A stretch of DNA of 34,973 bases. Source: Bacillota bacterium (GTDB lineage Bacteria; Bacillota; UBA4882; UBA8346). The DNA is taken from positions 1 through 34,973 of the forward strand of contig JAAYEK010000021.1 in the NCBI GenBank assembly GCA_012728785.1, in the 5' to 3' direction. The notes below the pieces were generated by a model. That model made no database searches. It was given only the letters and a program-made list of their open reading frames with translations, and was not told the origin of the DNA. A program made the position numbers and the translations under genes. The first letter of the stretch is position 1, and every line of letters begins with the position of its first letter. Below are positions 7,598-15,861 of the stretch, in pieces.

Positions 7598-8725
7598 ATG
7601 TTTAAAAACAAATTGATGGTAGGATTATCAATTGGGTTGGCCATATTTGCTGTAGGATACGTATTCAACCATTTTCAGGCAACGGAAGTTCAGGTAAGGA
7701 CCGTTCTCCGGGGTGAATTGGCCGAATACATCGAGGTTCGGGGAAAGGTCGAGATGGATCGGAAAGAATTAATCTCCAGTAAATGGTCGGGCGTAGTTGG
7801 AGATATTTTAGTTAGGGAAGGAAACATGGTCCAGCCGGACACAGCTTTATTAAGCCTGAAAGTGCTAAATTCGGGCAACGCCGCCGCGGAGTTGGAAAAG
7901 GCCCGTATTTCCAAGCAGGCCGCTTTACGGGATTTTAACTATAAAAATGAAAAGCTGGAGAAATATCGGAAGCTTTACCGTGAAGGGATTGTCTCCGAGG
8001 AGGAAGTTAAGGACTTGGAAATGGCGGTAACCGCAGCGGAAGCGGCCCGTGTTGCAGCCGAACAACAATATAAAATCGTGGCCGATAATTTTCTGGTCAA
8101 TAGCAGCCTGGGACTGGAATCGGGGAATGGCCGGTTAACGGTCCGCGCTGGGACTACCGGTAAAATTTTGGCTAAATATGTTGATAGCGGGGTTAGTGTA
8201 GTATCCGGAGCGCCTTTGTTCGAAGTGGAACGGGAGAATTCCGCTTATTACGTCAGGGCCGATGTGTTGACTGACGACGCGGTTAAATTAAAACTAGGCC
8301 AAACCGCTATTCTCACGGGCGAGGCCTTGGATGATGCGGAATTGCCGGGAAAAATCGTTTATATTGCTCCGAAGGCGGAAACCACCCTCTCATCCCTGGG
8401 CGTGGAGCAACAAAGGGTGGAAGTTAGGATTAGTTACTCATACCAGGATCTACCCCTCAGACTCGGCTATGGAGTTGATGTAAAAATAGTGGCTGCGCTG
8501 GAACCGGATGCTATTTTCGTACCGGAAAAGGCGGTATTTGAGAAGGAAGGCATTGATCACGTTTTGGCAATCGAGGAGAATAAGTTAAAATTATTGCCGG
8601 TTAAAACCGGGATTGAAAATGATGATTATATTCAAATACTTGAGGGTTTGCGGGAAGGGGACAAAATAGCGGTTGATCCGGACAATAAATTGAAACCGGG
8701 GATGAGGGTCAAAATTAGGCGCTAG
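7598..8725 (+). CDS. Membrane-fusion (periplasmic adaptor) protein, HlyD/MacA-like
   Basis: A 375-residue adaptor from ATG 7598, preferred to GTG 7586 because GAGGTG lies at about 7583-7588. One N-terminal membrane anchor (about residues 5-22) is followed by a split lipoyl/biotinyl-like hairpin region (ISSKWSGVVGDILVREGNMV and later GTTGKILAKYV). An alpha-helical coiled hairpin about residues 88-155 comes between the two halves, then beta-barrel and membrane-proximal domains (GYGVDVKIVAALEPDAIFVP). In MacAB-type pumps such proteins link the permease to an outer-membrane channel; no TolC-like gene is present here. It is the last gene of the operon, 40 bases before a hairpin terminator. Confidence 0.92.
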   Translation: MFKNKLMVGLSIGLAIFAVGYVFNHFQATEVQVRTVLRGELAEYIEVRGKVEMDRKELISSKWSGVVGDILVREGNMVQPDTALLSLKVLNSGNAAAELEKARISKQAALRDFNYKNEKLEKYRKLYREGIVSEEEVKDLEMAVTAAEAARVAAEQQYKIVADNFLVNSSLGLESGNGRLTVRAGTTGKILAKYVDSGVSVVSGAPLFEVERENSAYYVRADVLTDDAVKLKLGQTAILTGEALDDAELPGKIVYIAPKAETTLSSLGVEQQRVEVRISYSYQDLPLRLGYGVDVKIVAALEPDAIFVPEKAVFEKEGIDHVLAIEENKLKLLPVKTGIENDDYIQILEGLREGDKIAVDPDNKLKPGMRVKIRR

Positions 8726-8765
8726 TGTACTTGTAAATATCAGATACTTATGGTAAGTTTTAAGA

Positions 8766-8793
8766 AAAGAGAGTGGGTATAGTCACTCTCTTT
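8766..8793 (+). terminator. Hairpin terminator of the exporter operon
   Basis: A perfect 10-bp stem, AAAGAGAGTG (8766-8775) and CACTCTCTTT (8784-8793), with an eight-base loop. The trailing T run is short (three bases), so efficiency is uncertain. The A/T flanks would also allow function on the opposite strand. Confidence 0.65.
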
Positions 8794-8818
8794 AACTTAA
8801 GTATTCCTGTGAGGATAT

Positions 8819-9247
8819 ATGGAACTGGATTTTTTAGTCGAAAGCCTAAAATCTTATTATCTTAATAAAACGGAAGTAATCTTCGGTTATTTATTCGGGT
8901 CCTACGCTAAAAATAGAGCGCGAAAGGACAGTGATCTCGATCTTGGAATTTACCTCAGCAACTATCAAAAAGAGGCCGCCTATAATTATAAGCTGGAAGA
9001 GACCGAAGAGTTGCAGCGGCTTTATGGTAAAGAGGTGGATTTGATATTACTTAACGAAGCTCCGCCTTTACTTCGACATGAGATCCTTAAATTTGGAATT
9101 CTAGTTAAAGAGCCGGAGCAACAGTTTTTAGTCAAATATAAAGTAAAGAGTTTTTATCAATATCTTGATCAACTTTATATTGTAGATCGGCTTTTTGAAA
9201 AAAATAAAGCTAAAATTCAGGGAGAAGATTCCAATGGTATCAATTAG
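8819..9247 (+). CDS. mntA: MntA-type nucleotidyltransferase antitoxin
   Basis: A 142-residue minimal nucleotidyltransferase. The motif G27-S28-x10-D39-x-D41 and a third acidic residue near D74 (KEVDLILL) form the metal-binding site of this family. In MntA/HepT (type VII) toxin-antitoxin systems the antitoxin transfers AMP to a tyrosine of the HepT ribonuclease and so silences it. The ribosome-binding site is GAGG near 8812. It overlaps the HepT-like gene by 14 bases, the usual arrangement for this pair, and lies alone between two terminator or repeat regions, as expected for a mobile defence or stress module. Confidence 0.9.
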   Translation: MELDFLVESLKSYYLNKTEVIFGYLFGSYAKNRARKDSDLDLGIYLSNYQKEAAYNYKLEETEELQRLYGKEVDLILLNEAPPLLRHEILKFGILVKEPEQQFLVKYKVKSFYQYLDQLYIVDRLFEKNKAKIQGEDSNGIN

Positions 9248-9653
9248 TATCATGAAAAAAAAGATTAACGCCATCCAGTTTAGTTTAGGAAGAATCAACA
9301 AATATAGATCCTTAGCTTTGGAAGAATTTATCGATGACAATGACGCTAAGGATATAGTAGCCCATAATCTTTTTTTAGCATTGCAAAACGTGATCGATAT
9401 CGGGACCCACATAATTGCCGACGCTAATTGGGAGGAGCCTAACTTTTTGGCGGAGATTCCGGGGATCTTGGCTCGAGAAGGTGTTATCACCGCTGAATTG
9501 GTTAAACCCTTAAAAGGGATGATTGGTCTTAGGAATTTGATTGCCCACGAATATGGAGACCTTGATTTTATTACGATCTTTAGAATTGTTCAAGAGGATC
9601 TAGGTGATCTAACCCGGTTCTTAGAGGCGGTAATCAAATATTGCAAATTGTGA
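9234..9653 (+). CDS. hepT: HepT-like ribonuclease toxin
   Basis: A 139-residue all-helical HEPN protein. The catalytic and modification motif R-x4-H-x-Y is present as R100-NLIA-H105-E-Y107. HEPN proteins of this sort cut RNA; the tyrosine is the AMPylation target of MntA in characterised pairs. ATG 9234 is chosen because GGGAGAAG sits at 9221-9228; ATG 9252 is an alternative without such a site. The start lies inside the antitoxin gene. Its stop at 9651-9653 is 17 bases before a 21-bp tandem repeat whose degenerate edge may reach the last codons. Confidence 0.9.
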   Translation: MVSISIMKKKINAIQFSLGRINKYRSLALEEFIDDNDAKDIVAHNLFLALQNVIDIGTHIIADANWEEPNFLAEIPGILAREGVITAELVKPLKGMIGLRNLIAHEYGDLDFITIFRIVQEDLGDLTRFLEAVIKYCKL

Positions 9654-9669
9654 GAAGGAGTCCTCGAAA

Positions 9670-9774
9670 TTCTCCCATGAAGACTCAAATTTCCCCGATG
9701 TAACACCAAAGTTGGCCAATGAAACACCAACGTTCCCCGATGTAACACCAAAGTTGGTCAATGAAGCACCAACC
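9670..9774. repeat. 21-bp tandem repeat, five units
   Basis: Five consecutive 21-base units start at 9670, 9691, 9712, 9733 and 9754. Units 2 and 4 are identical and units 3 and 5 differ at three positions, so the array alternates with a 42-base super-period. On the minus strand the unit reads as AACTTTGGTGTTACATCGGGG and one frame stays open as a heptapeptide repeat (NFGVTSG, NVGVSLA). The stop codon of rqcH (9758-9760) lies within unit 5. A strongly degenerate sixth unit may extend leftward to 9649. There are no spacers between units, so this is not a CRISPR array. Confidence 0.88.
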
Positions 9775-11527
9775 CCAAAGCTTCCAAAAGTATCCGGTCC
9801 GGTGTGATAATAGCGGTCTTGAAGTTGTCGTAAATCACAAAGCCGGGTTTGGCCGCCGGGGGTTTTTTCACGTATTTCCTTTGGGTATAATCCACCGGTA
9901 CCTTGGTGGACTCCCGGGCTTTTGAGAAATAAACCGCTAGTTGACAGGCGAAGTTCAAGGTCTCGTCGTCCACGGCAGTCCCTGGGTTGGGGCGGAGGAT
10001 CACGTGGGAACCGGGGATTTTTTGAGTATGGAGCCACCAGTCGGTCGGATCGGCGATTTTAAAAGTGAGCCGATCGTTTTGGAGATTGTTCCTCCCTACT
10101 AGTAAGATATGTCCGGCGGGGGTCTTAAATTGTCTCGGTTCCGCCGGGGCCTCTTTCTTTTTAGGAAAACTATTGCGTTTTACCGGTTTGTTGGTGGCCA
10201 GATCCCATTCTTCCTGAATTAGTTTTAAATCCGCAGGGTTGATGGAGCTAAGGATCATGGCTTCGATACTTTCCAGGTAATCTAGGCTTTCTTTGGTCTT
10301 GGTAATTTGGGCGGCGATAGCCAACTGGCTTTTCTTGGCCTTTTGATACTTTTTAAAATATTGTTGGGCATTTTCCCAAACCGAGAGGGCCGGGTTAAGC
10401 GGTATTTCCATTTCAGAATTATTCGGATCGTAATGATTGGTTAAGCGGGCTATCTTACTTCCCTTTTGGATGTGAGAGCCGTAGGAAGTCAGTAATTCTC
10501 CCATAATCCGCCATTCTTCACCTCGGTCGGCTTGGTCGGCTTCCTTTTCTTGTTTTCCAAGTTTGATCCGGGTTTTTTCCAGTACCACACCGACTTTTTT
10601 CAACAAATTATTCTTTAATTCCTGAAAGGCCTCGTTTGTTTGTCGGTTTCCAAAAATTTCGGCCACCGCTTTATTGAGGGAGTGGACTGGTTTGACGGTC
10701 AGCCCCATCTCAGGATGGCGAATTGGTAAGGCTGAACAGTCAATGGGCTTGCCTTCGGTATTATTAAGGGAACATGGTTCGAATTTACCGTTAGTCATAG
10801 AATCTGCCATTTTAGAGAAGGAATCGTGGAGTGTGGCATAATCCTTTTCATTATATTGACTAAGTGGTAGATCCGGTTTTAAACCAGCCTCCTTGGATAT
10901 TTCATCTGCCATCAGTTTAGAAAGGCCGTACCAATGTTTGAGCAGGAATTTAGCAGGGGTAACTTCCGGTGGGACTTGAGCGGCCAGGTTAATAAAGTCG
11001 GACCGGTTGAGTGTCACCGGTTGCCAGCGGCCTTGAGTGGAAGGGAATTCGTATTGGAGATCAATTGCCAGTTCCCGTTCGCTACGGGGACCGCCGCTTT
11101 TACGCCAAAGATCGATGATTATTCCTTGTTGATCGGTAATGATCAGATTGGAGCTCTTCCCGGTTAGTTCCAGATAAATATTTTTTTCATTTATTCCCAC
11201 CAGTTCTTCGTAAACCTCAAAGGTTAGCCGGATGATTCTTTCAAAAGGTATCGGGGCAACCTTAATCAGCTTGGCGCCGGAGAAATGTTTCCGGAGCGAT
11301 AAGCCAAAGGGAGAGGGTTTAGGTAGGGTTTCCGTCTTGCTATCGAAAAGATGAAGCCTGGCATAGCGGGAATTCAACGAGAATAGGAGTTTAAAAGAAT
11401 GGCCCATTCCGTAACAAGACAAGCTAAATTCATCGGAACGGGTCTGGTTGACCCGATCGACCTTGACTGGGAGTAAAGTATTAATTTCAGCGGCAACGGC
11501 TGCAAACAAAGGGGCGTCCAAGGGCAT
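9758..11527 (-). CDS. rqcH: RqcH/Rqc2 family ribosome quality-control protein (NFACT)
   Basis: A 589-residue NFACT protein. In bacteria RqcH binds stalled 50S subunits carrying peptidyl-tRNA, recruits tRNA-Ala and adds C-terminal alanine tails that mark the nascent chain for proteolysis (ClpXP among others; clpX is also in this window). The N-terminal NFACT-N domain is about residues 1-180, with coiled-coil segments in the middle (around 290-450) and the NFACT-R domain in the last 120 (GRNNLQNDRLTFKIADPTDW, HTQKIPGSHVIL). The D-R pair conserved in Bacillus RqcH is E96-R97 here. The start ATG has GGAGG seven bases upstream. The gene converges with hepT and its end is overlapped by a 21-bp repeat. 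Older annotations call this family fibronectin-binding. Confidence 0.93.
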   Translation of the reverse strand: MPLDAPLFAAVAAEINTLLPVKVDRVNQTRSDEFSLSCYGMGHSFKLLFSLNSRYARLHLFDSKTETLPKPSPFGLSLRKHFSGAKLIKVAPIPFERIIRLTFEVYEELVGINEKNIYLELTGKSSNLIITDQQGIIIDLWRKSGGPRSERELAIDLQYEFPSTQGRWQPVTLNRSDFINLAAQVPPEVTPAKFLLKHWYGLSKLMADEISKEAGLKPDLPLSQYNEKDYATLHDSFSKMADSMTNGKFEPCSLNNTEGKPIDCSALPIRHPEMGLTVKPVHSLNKAVAEIFGNRQTNEAFQELKNNLLKKVGVVLEKTRIKLGKQEKEADQADRGEEWRIMGELLTSYGSHIQKGSKIARLTNHYDPNNSEMEIPLNPALSVWENAQQYFKKYQKAKKSQLAIAAQITKTKESLDYLESIEAMILSSINPADLKLIQEEWDLATNKPVKRNSFPKKKEAPAEPRQFKTPAGHILLVGRNNLQNDRLTFKIADPTDWWLHTQKIPGSHVILRPNPGTAVDDETLNFACQLAVYFSKARESTKVPVDYTQRKYVKKPPAAKPGFVIYDNFKTAIITPDRILLEALGLVLH

Positions 11528-11889
11528 AGGGAGACCTCCGGTTGTGACTATTGGGTCTATGGAATTCAGAAGACAGAATTCAGAATACAGAAGACAGAAG
11601 ACAGGAGACAGGAGACAGGAGGCAGGAGGTAGAAGGTGTTAACCTCCGAAGCTAATTTCCAATACCGACTCCCGACTCTTTATGTATTTAAGAACATCGA
11701 AAGGCTTTACTTACACTTCTAACTTCTGTCTTCTACCTTCTACCTTCTAACTTCTATCTTCCTTCTCTCGCTTAATTGTACCTGTGTCTTTCCCCAACGT
11801 CAACATTTTTCCCCTTCAAGGGTCTATTCGATGGTCTGTAGGATTTTGCTCAAACATAAAATTGTAAAGACAAAAATGGAGGGGCAAAG
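11528..11889. repeat. Divergent intergenic spacer with purine and pyrimidine low-complexity repeats
   Basis: The 362-base gap between rqcH (minus) and the P-type ATPase (plus) holds no gene that I can support. At 11561-11636 is a polypurine run built of AGAAGACAG and CAGGAGA units; at 11715-11768 is the complementary type, a polypyrimidine run of (TA)CTTCTAC-like units. Together they form a long imperfect inverted repeat with about 80 bases between arms. Promoters for both flanking genes must lie here, but no convincing -35/-10 pair stands out. The P-ATPase ribosome-binding site (GGAGGGG) closes the region. Confidence 0.6.
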
Positions 11890-14607
11890 ATGAATAATTG
11901 GTTTAATTATGGTTCCGAACAGGTAATCAAGGCGTTAGCCACTAATCTGCCACAAGGATTGACCTCCTCCGAAGCGAAGAGGCGTCTGGAGAGGGTGGGC
12001 CATAACCAACTGAACGCCGTTTTAAAAATCTCACCATGGCGGATTTTTTTAGGTCAGTTTTCCGATTTCATGGTCTTGGTTTTAGTCGGAGCAGCCATAG
12101 TCTCCGGGATTATCGGGGAAAAAGAGGATGCTTTAACAATCATCGCAATCATAATTATTAACGCGCTGTTAGGTTTTTTCCAGGAATACCGGGCGGAAAA
12201 GTCATTAGAGGCCCTTAAAGAATTAACTTCACCCTTAGCTCATGTCCGGCGGGATGGAAAACTTCTAAAAGTTCCCGCTAAAGAATTGGTCCCCGGCGAT
12301 ATCATGGTCTTGGAAAGCGGCGACCGGATCCCGGCCGATGGGCGAGTAGTTGAAGTAATCGATTTGGAAGTGAATGAGGCCACCTTAACCGGAGAATCCA
12401 TGGCAGTCTCCAAAATAACGGAGGTCCTCCATGAACCCCAATCATCCTTGGGCGACCGGCGGAATATGGTTTTTGCCGGAACGGTTGTGACTGGTGGTCG
12501 GGGTCAGGCAGTGGTTTCCGCTACCGGGATGAAAACGGAGATCGGAAAAATAGCCGGAATGATTAGTCAAGTGGAGGAAGAAACCACTCCGCTCCAAAAA
12601 CGACTGGAACAATTGGGCCAATGGCTAGTCGTCATTTGTCTTGGGGTTTGCGCTATGGTGGGGACCATGGGAGTACTCCGGGGGGAACCACCCCGGCAAA
12701 TGTTTTTGGCCGCAGTTAGCTTAGCGGTAGCAGCCATCCCCGAGGGGTTGCCGGCGATTGTCACTATCGCGTTGGCTATTGGGGTCCAAAAGATGATTAA
12801 AAGGAAGGCTATTATCAGAAAATTACCGGCAGTAGAAACTCTAGGTTGCGCTACAGTAATCTGTTCTGATAAAACCGGTACATTAACCCGGAACAAGTTA
12901 ACCGTTACCAAAGTCTGGGCCGGGGGAGAAGAATATGCCGTACCCGGAACAAAGGAACAAGTTAAAAATGATACCGAACTTCCGGCTCCAATGAAACGAT
13001 TGTTGGAGATCGGGACATTATGTAATAATGCTCAATTGGAGCCGGAAGGAAAAGATTTTACGGTAATCGGCGATCCAACCGAGGGAGCGATTTTAGCGGC
13101 TACCGCCACTTATAACATAACCACTAATGAAATTAGCCGGGAGTATCGACGCGAAGGGGAGATCCCATTCAGTTCGGAACGGAAACGGATGGGAGTCTGG
13201 GTCAAAGATGGGAATGGTAACCGATGGTTAATGGTAAAAGGTGCTGCCGATGTTATTTTGGAACGTTCTACGCAGCTACATAATAATGATGCTCTGGTTG
13301 CTCTCGACACCACCTTGAAGTTGAAAATCAAGCAACAGATTGACACCTGGGGCGCTGAAGCATTAAGAGTATTGGCTTTTGCTTACCGTCCGACCCTTCC
13401 TGGGGAAAGTAAGGAAAGTAAGGCAAGGGATTGGGAACAAGAGTTAATCTTCTCCGGTTTGATGGGAATGACTGATCCGCCCCGGCCGGAATCAAGCTTC
13501 GCAATTGAAAAGTCAAGGAGGGCTGGGATCGAAGTCAAGATGATCACCGGTGACTATCCCCGTACTGCGGCGGCTATTGGGAAACAAATCTCACTTTTAA
13601 GACCCCAAGGCAAAATTATTACCGGTGCTGAGTTGGACCGACTTTCCGAGGCGGAACTGGGGAAGGTTATTGCGGATATTGATGTTTTTGCCCGAGTCTC
13701 TCCCCATCATAAATTGAGAGTAGTCAGGGCTTTAAAAAGAAATGGAGCGGTTGTGGCGATGACCGGCGATGGAGTCAACGACGCTCCGGCCATTAAAGAG
13801 TCGGATATTGGGGTAGCGATGGGGATTAGCGGTACGGACGTAACCAAGGAAGCTTCAGCCATGGTCATTGCTGATGATAATTTCGCCTCTATTGTAGCTG
13901 CAGTGGAAGAAGGACGGACCATTTATGATAATATCCGTAAATTTATCAGGTATTTATTAAGCTGTAATATTGGGGAGATTTTAACAATGTGCGGTGGAAT
14001 TTTGTTGGGTTTGCCATTTCCGTTATTACCAATCCAGATTCTCTGGGTCAATCTGGTGACCGATGGTTTACCGGCCATCGCCTTAGGGATGGAACCGGCC
14101 GAACCGGGTACTATGTCCCGTCCACCCCGGCCACGGGAAGAGGGCATTTTCAGTAGAGGTTTAGGATGGAAGATCGCTTTACAAGGATTTTTAATCGGTA
14201 GCGCCACTTTGGTGGTTTACATCATTCAGTTGCAGGGAGGAAGTAGTTTAGCTGCGGCTAGAACAGCGTCATTTGCGACATTGGTCTTTGCACAACTTGG
14301 CTTTGTTTTTCAGTGCCGGTCCGAGAACCGTAGTTTAATGGAGAATAATCCATTTGAAAACTTATATTTGTTGGGGGCGGTCTCTATATCCACGCTGATG
14401 CAAGTCGGGGTGATTTATCTGCCCTGGTTGCAAAGGGTTTTTTACACCACTCCTTTGAACGGCGGCGATTGGCTCTTGGTAGGATTAGCCGTAGGTTCGG
14501 TGACGTTCTGCGCTGATCTGGTCTTTAGGTTTAGGAAGGTTATTCGGAAACATTTGGCTATCTTTCGCTGGAATACGCATAGGGACCGATGCCCGGTGGT
14601 AAAATAA
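11890..14607 (+). CDS. Calcium-transporting P-type ATPase (P2A, SERCA/PMR1-like)
   Basis: A 905-residue cation pump that exports Ca2+ from the cytoplasm at the cost of ATP. The actuator motif TGES ends at residue 170, the phosphorylation motif is D327-KTGTLT, and the hinge motif TGDGVNDAPA follows. AAIPEGLPA in M4, SCNIGE in M5 and WVNLVTDGLPA in M6 carry the residues that bind calcium in SERCA-type pumps, including the M5 asparagine and glutamate of site I. That favours Ca2+ over Na+/K+ or Mg2+. The length is normal and no motif is missing. The ribosome-binding site is GGAGGGG. ytfI follows after 17 bases, so these genes are probably in one transcript ending at 15757. Confidence 0.94.
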   Translation: MNNWFNYGSEQVIKALATNLPQGLTSSEAKRRLERVGHNQLNAVLKISPWRIFLGQFSDFMVLVLVGAAIVSGIIGEKEDALTIIAIIIINALLGFFQEYRAEKSLEALKELTSPLAHVRRDGKLLKVPAKELVPGDIMVLESGDRIPADGRVVEVIDLEVNEATLTGESMAVSKITEVLHEPQSSLGDRRNMVFAGTVVTGGRGQAVVSATGMKTEIGKIAGMISQVEEETTPLQKRLEQLGQWLVVICLGVCAMVGTMGVLRGEPPRQMFLAAVSLAVAAIPEGLPAIVTIALAIGVQKMIKRKAIIRKLPAVETLGCATVICSDKTGTLTRNKLTVTKVWAGGEEYAVPGTKEQVKNDTELPAPMKRLLEIGTLCNNAQLEPEGKDFTVIGDPTEGAILAATATYNITTNEISREYRREGEIPFSSERKRMGVWVKDGNGNRWLMVKGAADVILERSTQLHNNDALVALDTTLKLKIKQQIDTWGAEALRVLAFAYRPTLPGESKESKARDWEQELIFSGLMGMTDPPRPESSFAIEKSRRAGIEVKMITGDYPRTAAAIGKQISLLRPQGKIITGAELDRLSEAELGKVIADIDVFARVSPHHKLRVVRALKRNGAVVAMTGDGVNDAPAIKESDIGVAMGISGTDVTKEASAMVIADDNFASIVAAVEEGRTIYDNIRKFIRYLLSCNIGEILTMCGGILLGLPFPLLPIQILWVNLVTDGLPAIALGMEPAEPGTMSRPPRPREEGIFSRGLGWKIALQGFLIGSATLVVYIIQLQGGSSLAAARTASFATLVFAQLGFVFQCRSENRSLMENNPFENLYLLGAVSISTLMQVGVIYLPWLQRVFYTTPLNGGDWLLVGLAVGSVTFCADLVFRFRKVIRKHLAIFRWNTHRDRCPVVK

Positions 14608-14624
14608 GCTATCGGGGTGACTTT

Positions 14625-15311
14625 GTGGTTGAAATCGCACTTTTTATCGGAACAATCTGTTTTTTTTCCTTTTTACCGGTACAATTCAGGTTTTATTACC
14701 AAAAAATCGCCTGGGACGATACCTTGGTAATGGAGATGACCTTTTTAGGCGGTTTACTCAAACGCAAACGCCAGGTGAGTCTGGTTAAACCAACTTTTAA
14801 AGGAGTAAAAGTTAGGGAAAAAAATTCGGGAAAATGGGTATTTATTACTAATCAGCAAGTAGTCAAAAAGATCTCCCCTTATCAAGGTAATTCCCGCGGC
14901 TTGCGGGAATTTTTCCACCGTTACCATCATTTCGGTTTAGGGGTAACCTTGTTAAGTTATTTTCTGCCGGCCCGTTACCATCGCTGGTTATTGGTGGTGG
15001 AGAACTTGGAAAAAAGAGGCGTCTTTCACCGATTTATCTGGATTACTAGATTAGGGTTGGGGCAACCGGCGGCTACGGCGATACTTTATGGGTTAACCTG
15101 GGGTTTAAAATCCAGTTTGGTCCAGACCCTTAACCAAAAATTTCGTTTTGTCCAAAAACCGGACCTTAAAGTAATCGCTGATTATCGATGTTTAAGATTT
15201 GATACTCGCTTCGATTGTATATTCCGTATTAAACTAGGCTATATTATTATTGCTTCTTTCCTAGCGTATTGGCGTCATCGTATGATGAAGGGAGGTGTCG
15301 GAATTGAATGA
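14625..15311 (+). CDS. ytfI: DUF2953 protein, YtfI-like
   Basis: About 228 residues with an N-terminal transmembrane segment (IALFIGTICFFSFLPVQF) and a DUF2953-like body rich in basic and aromatic residues (HRWLLVVENLEKRGVF). In Bacillus the DUF2953 gene ytfI lies immediately upstream of ytfJ and is spore-linked; the same order is seen here, which supports the name more than the sequence does. GTG 14625 is preferred, with GGGGTGA at 14614-14620; an in-frame ATG at 14589 would overlap the P-ATPase gene and lacks a good site. The end overlaps the YtfJ gene by eight bases. The role is unknown, probably in the forespore membrane. Confidence 0.78.
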   Translation: MVEIALFIGTICFFSFLPVQFRFYYQKIAWDDTLVMEMTFLGGLLKRKRQVSLVKPTFKGVKVREKNSGKWVFITNQQVVKKISPYQGNSRGLREFFHRYHHFGLGVTLLSYFLPARYHRWLLVVENLEKRGVFHRFIWITRLGLGQPAATAILYGLTWGLKSSLVQTLNQKFRFVQKPDLKVIADYRCLRFDTRFDCIFRIKLGYIIIASFLAYWRHRMMKGGVGIE

Positions 15312-15732
15312 TCATCCGATAGAGGGTTTAATGAAAACCGCCATGGAAAATATAAAGGAAATGGTCGATGTTAACACAATTTTGGGAGATCCGGTGGAGA
15401 CCCCGGATGGGAGCGTGATTGTACCTATTTCCAGAGTTGTTTTTGGATTTGCCGCGGGTGGTAGTGAGTTTGAGACTATTGGGGTTAAGCCAAAGGAAAA
15501 AGAGAAGGACCGCAATCAAGAACTAACCGCCGAAGCTGATAAACATCCCTTTGGGGGTGGTAGCGGAGCCGGAATCACTATTAATCCGGTAGCTTTTTTA
15601 GTGGTTGGTAAAGAACAAGTCAAGCTGCTGCCGGTTGAAAGTAATGTCTTGGTTGACCGGATCCTGGACTCCGCTCCGCAATTACTCGATAAAATCCAAA
15701 GTATGATCAGTCCTAGGCAAGAACTTCATTGA
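15304..15732 (+). CDS. ytfJ: GerW-family sporulation protein YtfJ
   Basis: About 142 residues, strongly conserved with YtfJ: DHPIEGLMKTAMENIKEM, VDVNTILGDPVETPDGS and the GFAAGGSEF block, then a GGGSGAGITINPVAFLVV core. The family is made in the forespore and affects spore germination. TTG 15304 is chosen as start because GGGAGGTG (15290-15297) has proper spacing and the product then begins MNDHPI like its relatives; GTG 15295 lies inside the binding site. It ends five bases before a stem-loop terminator. Confidence 0.93.
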   Translation: MNDHPIEGLMKTAMENIKEMVDVNTILGDPVETPDGSVIVPISRVVFGFAAGGSEFETIGVKPKEKEKDRNQELTAEADKHPFGGGSGAGITINPVAFLVVGKEQVKLLPVESNVLVDRILDSAPQLLDKIQSMISPRQELH

Positions 15733-15736
15733 ATAG

Positions 15737-15757
15737 CCGCGGTTGTCCGCGGTTTTT
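15737..15757 (+). terminator. Intrinsic terminator after ytfJ
   Basis: CCGCGG (15737-15742), loop TTGT, CCGCGG (15747-15752), then TTTTT-CTC-TTTT. It closes the P-ATPase/ytfI/ytfJ transcript. Confidence 0.88.
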
Positions 15758-15861
15758 CTCTTTTACCAAACATTACTAAAATAAAATCATCATAAGGAGC
15801 AGGTGTTTTAGGGTGTTTTTAGAAAGATAACCATAATTATAATAATATGGGGAAGAACAAC

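Noticed and set aside
9670-9774. CRISPR-like array
   Set aside because: The 21-base units are directly adjacent with no unique spacers, and no cas genes are nearby.
9621-10037. Minus-strand open frame of 138 codons containing the heptapeptide repeats
   Set aside because: Most of it lies antisense-frame within rqcH with no ribosome-binding site and no family resemblance; only the repeat part is notable, and it is reported as a repeat.
13110-14207. Several minus-strand open frames of 60-95 codons within the P-type ATPase gene
   Set aside because: They are shadows of the plus-strand coding sequence, without ribosome-binding sites or recognisable products.
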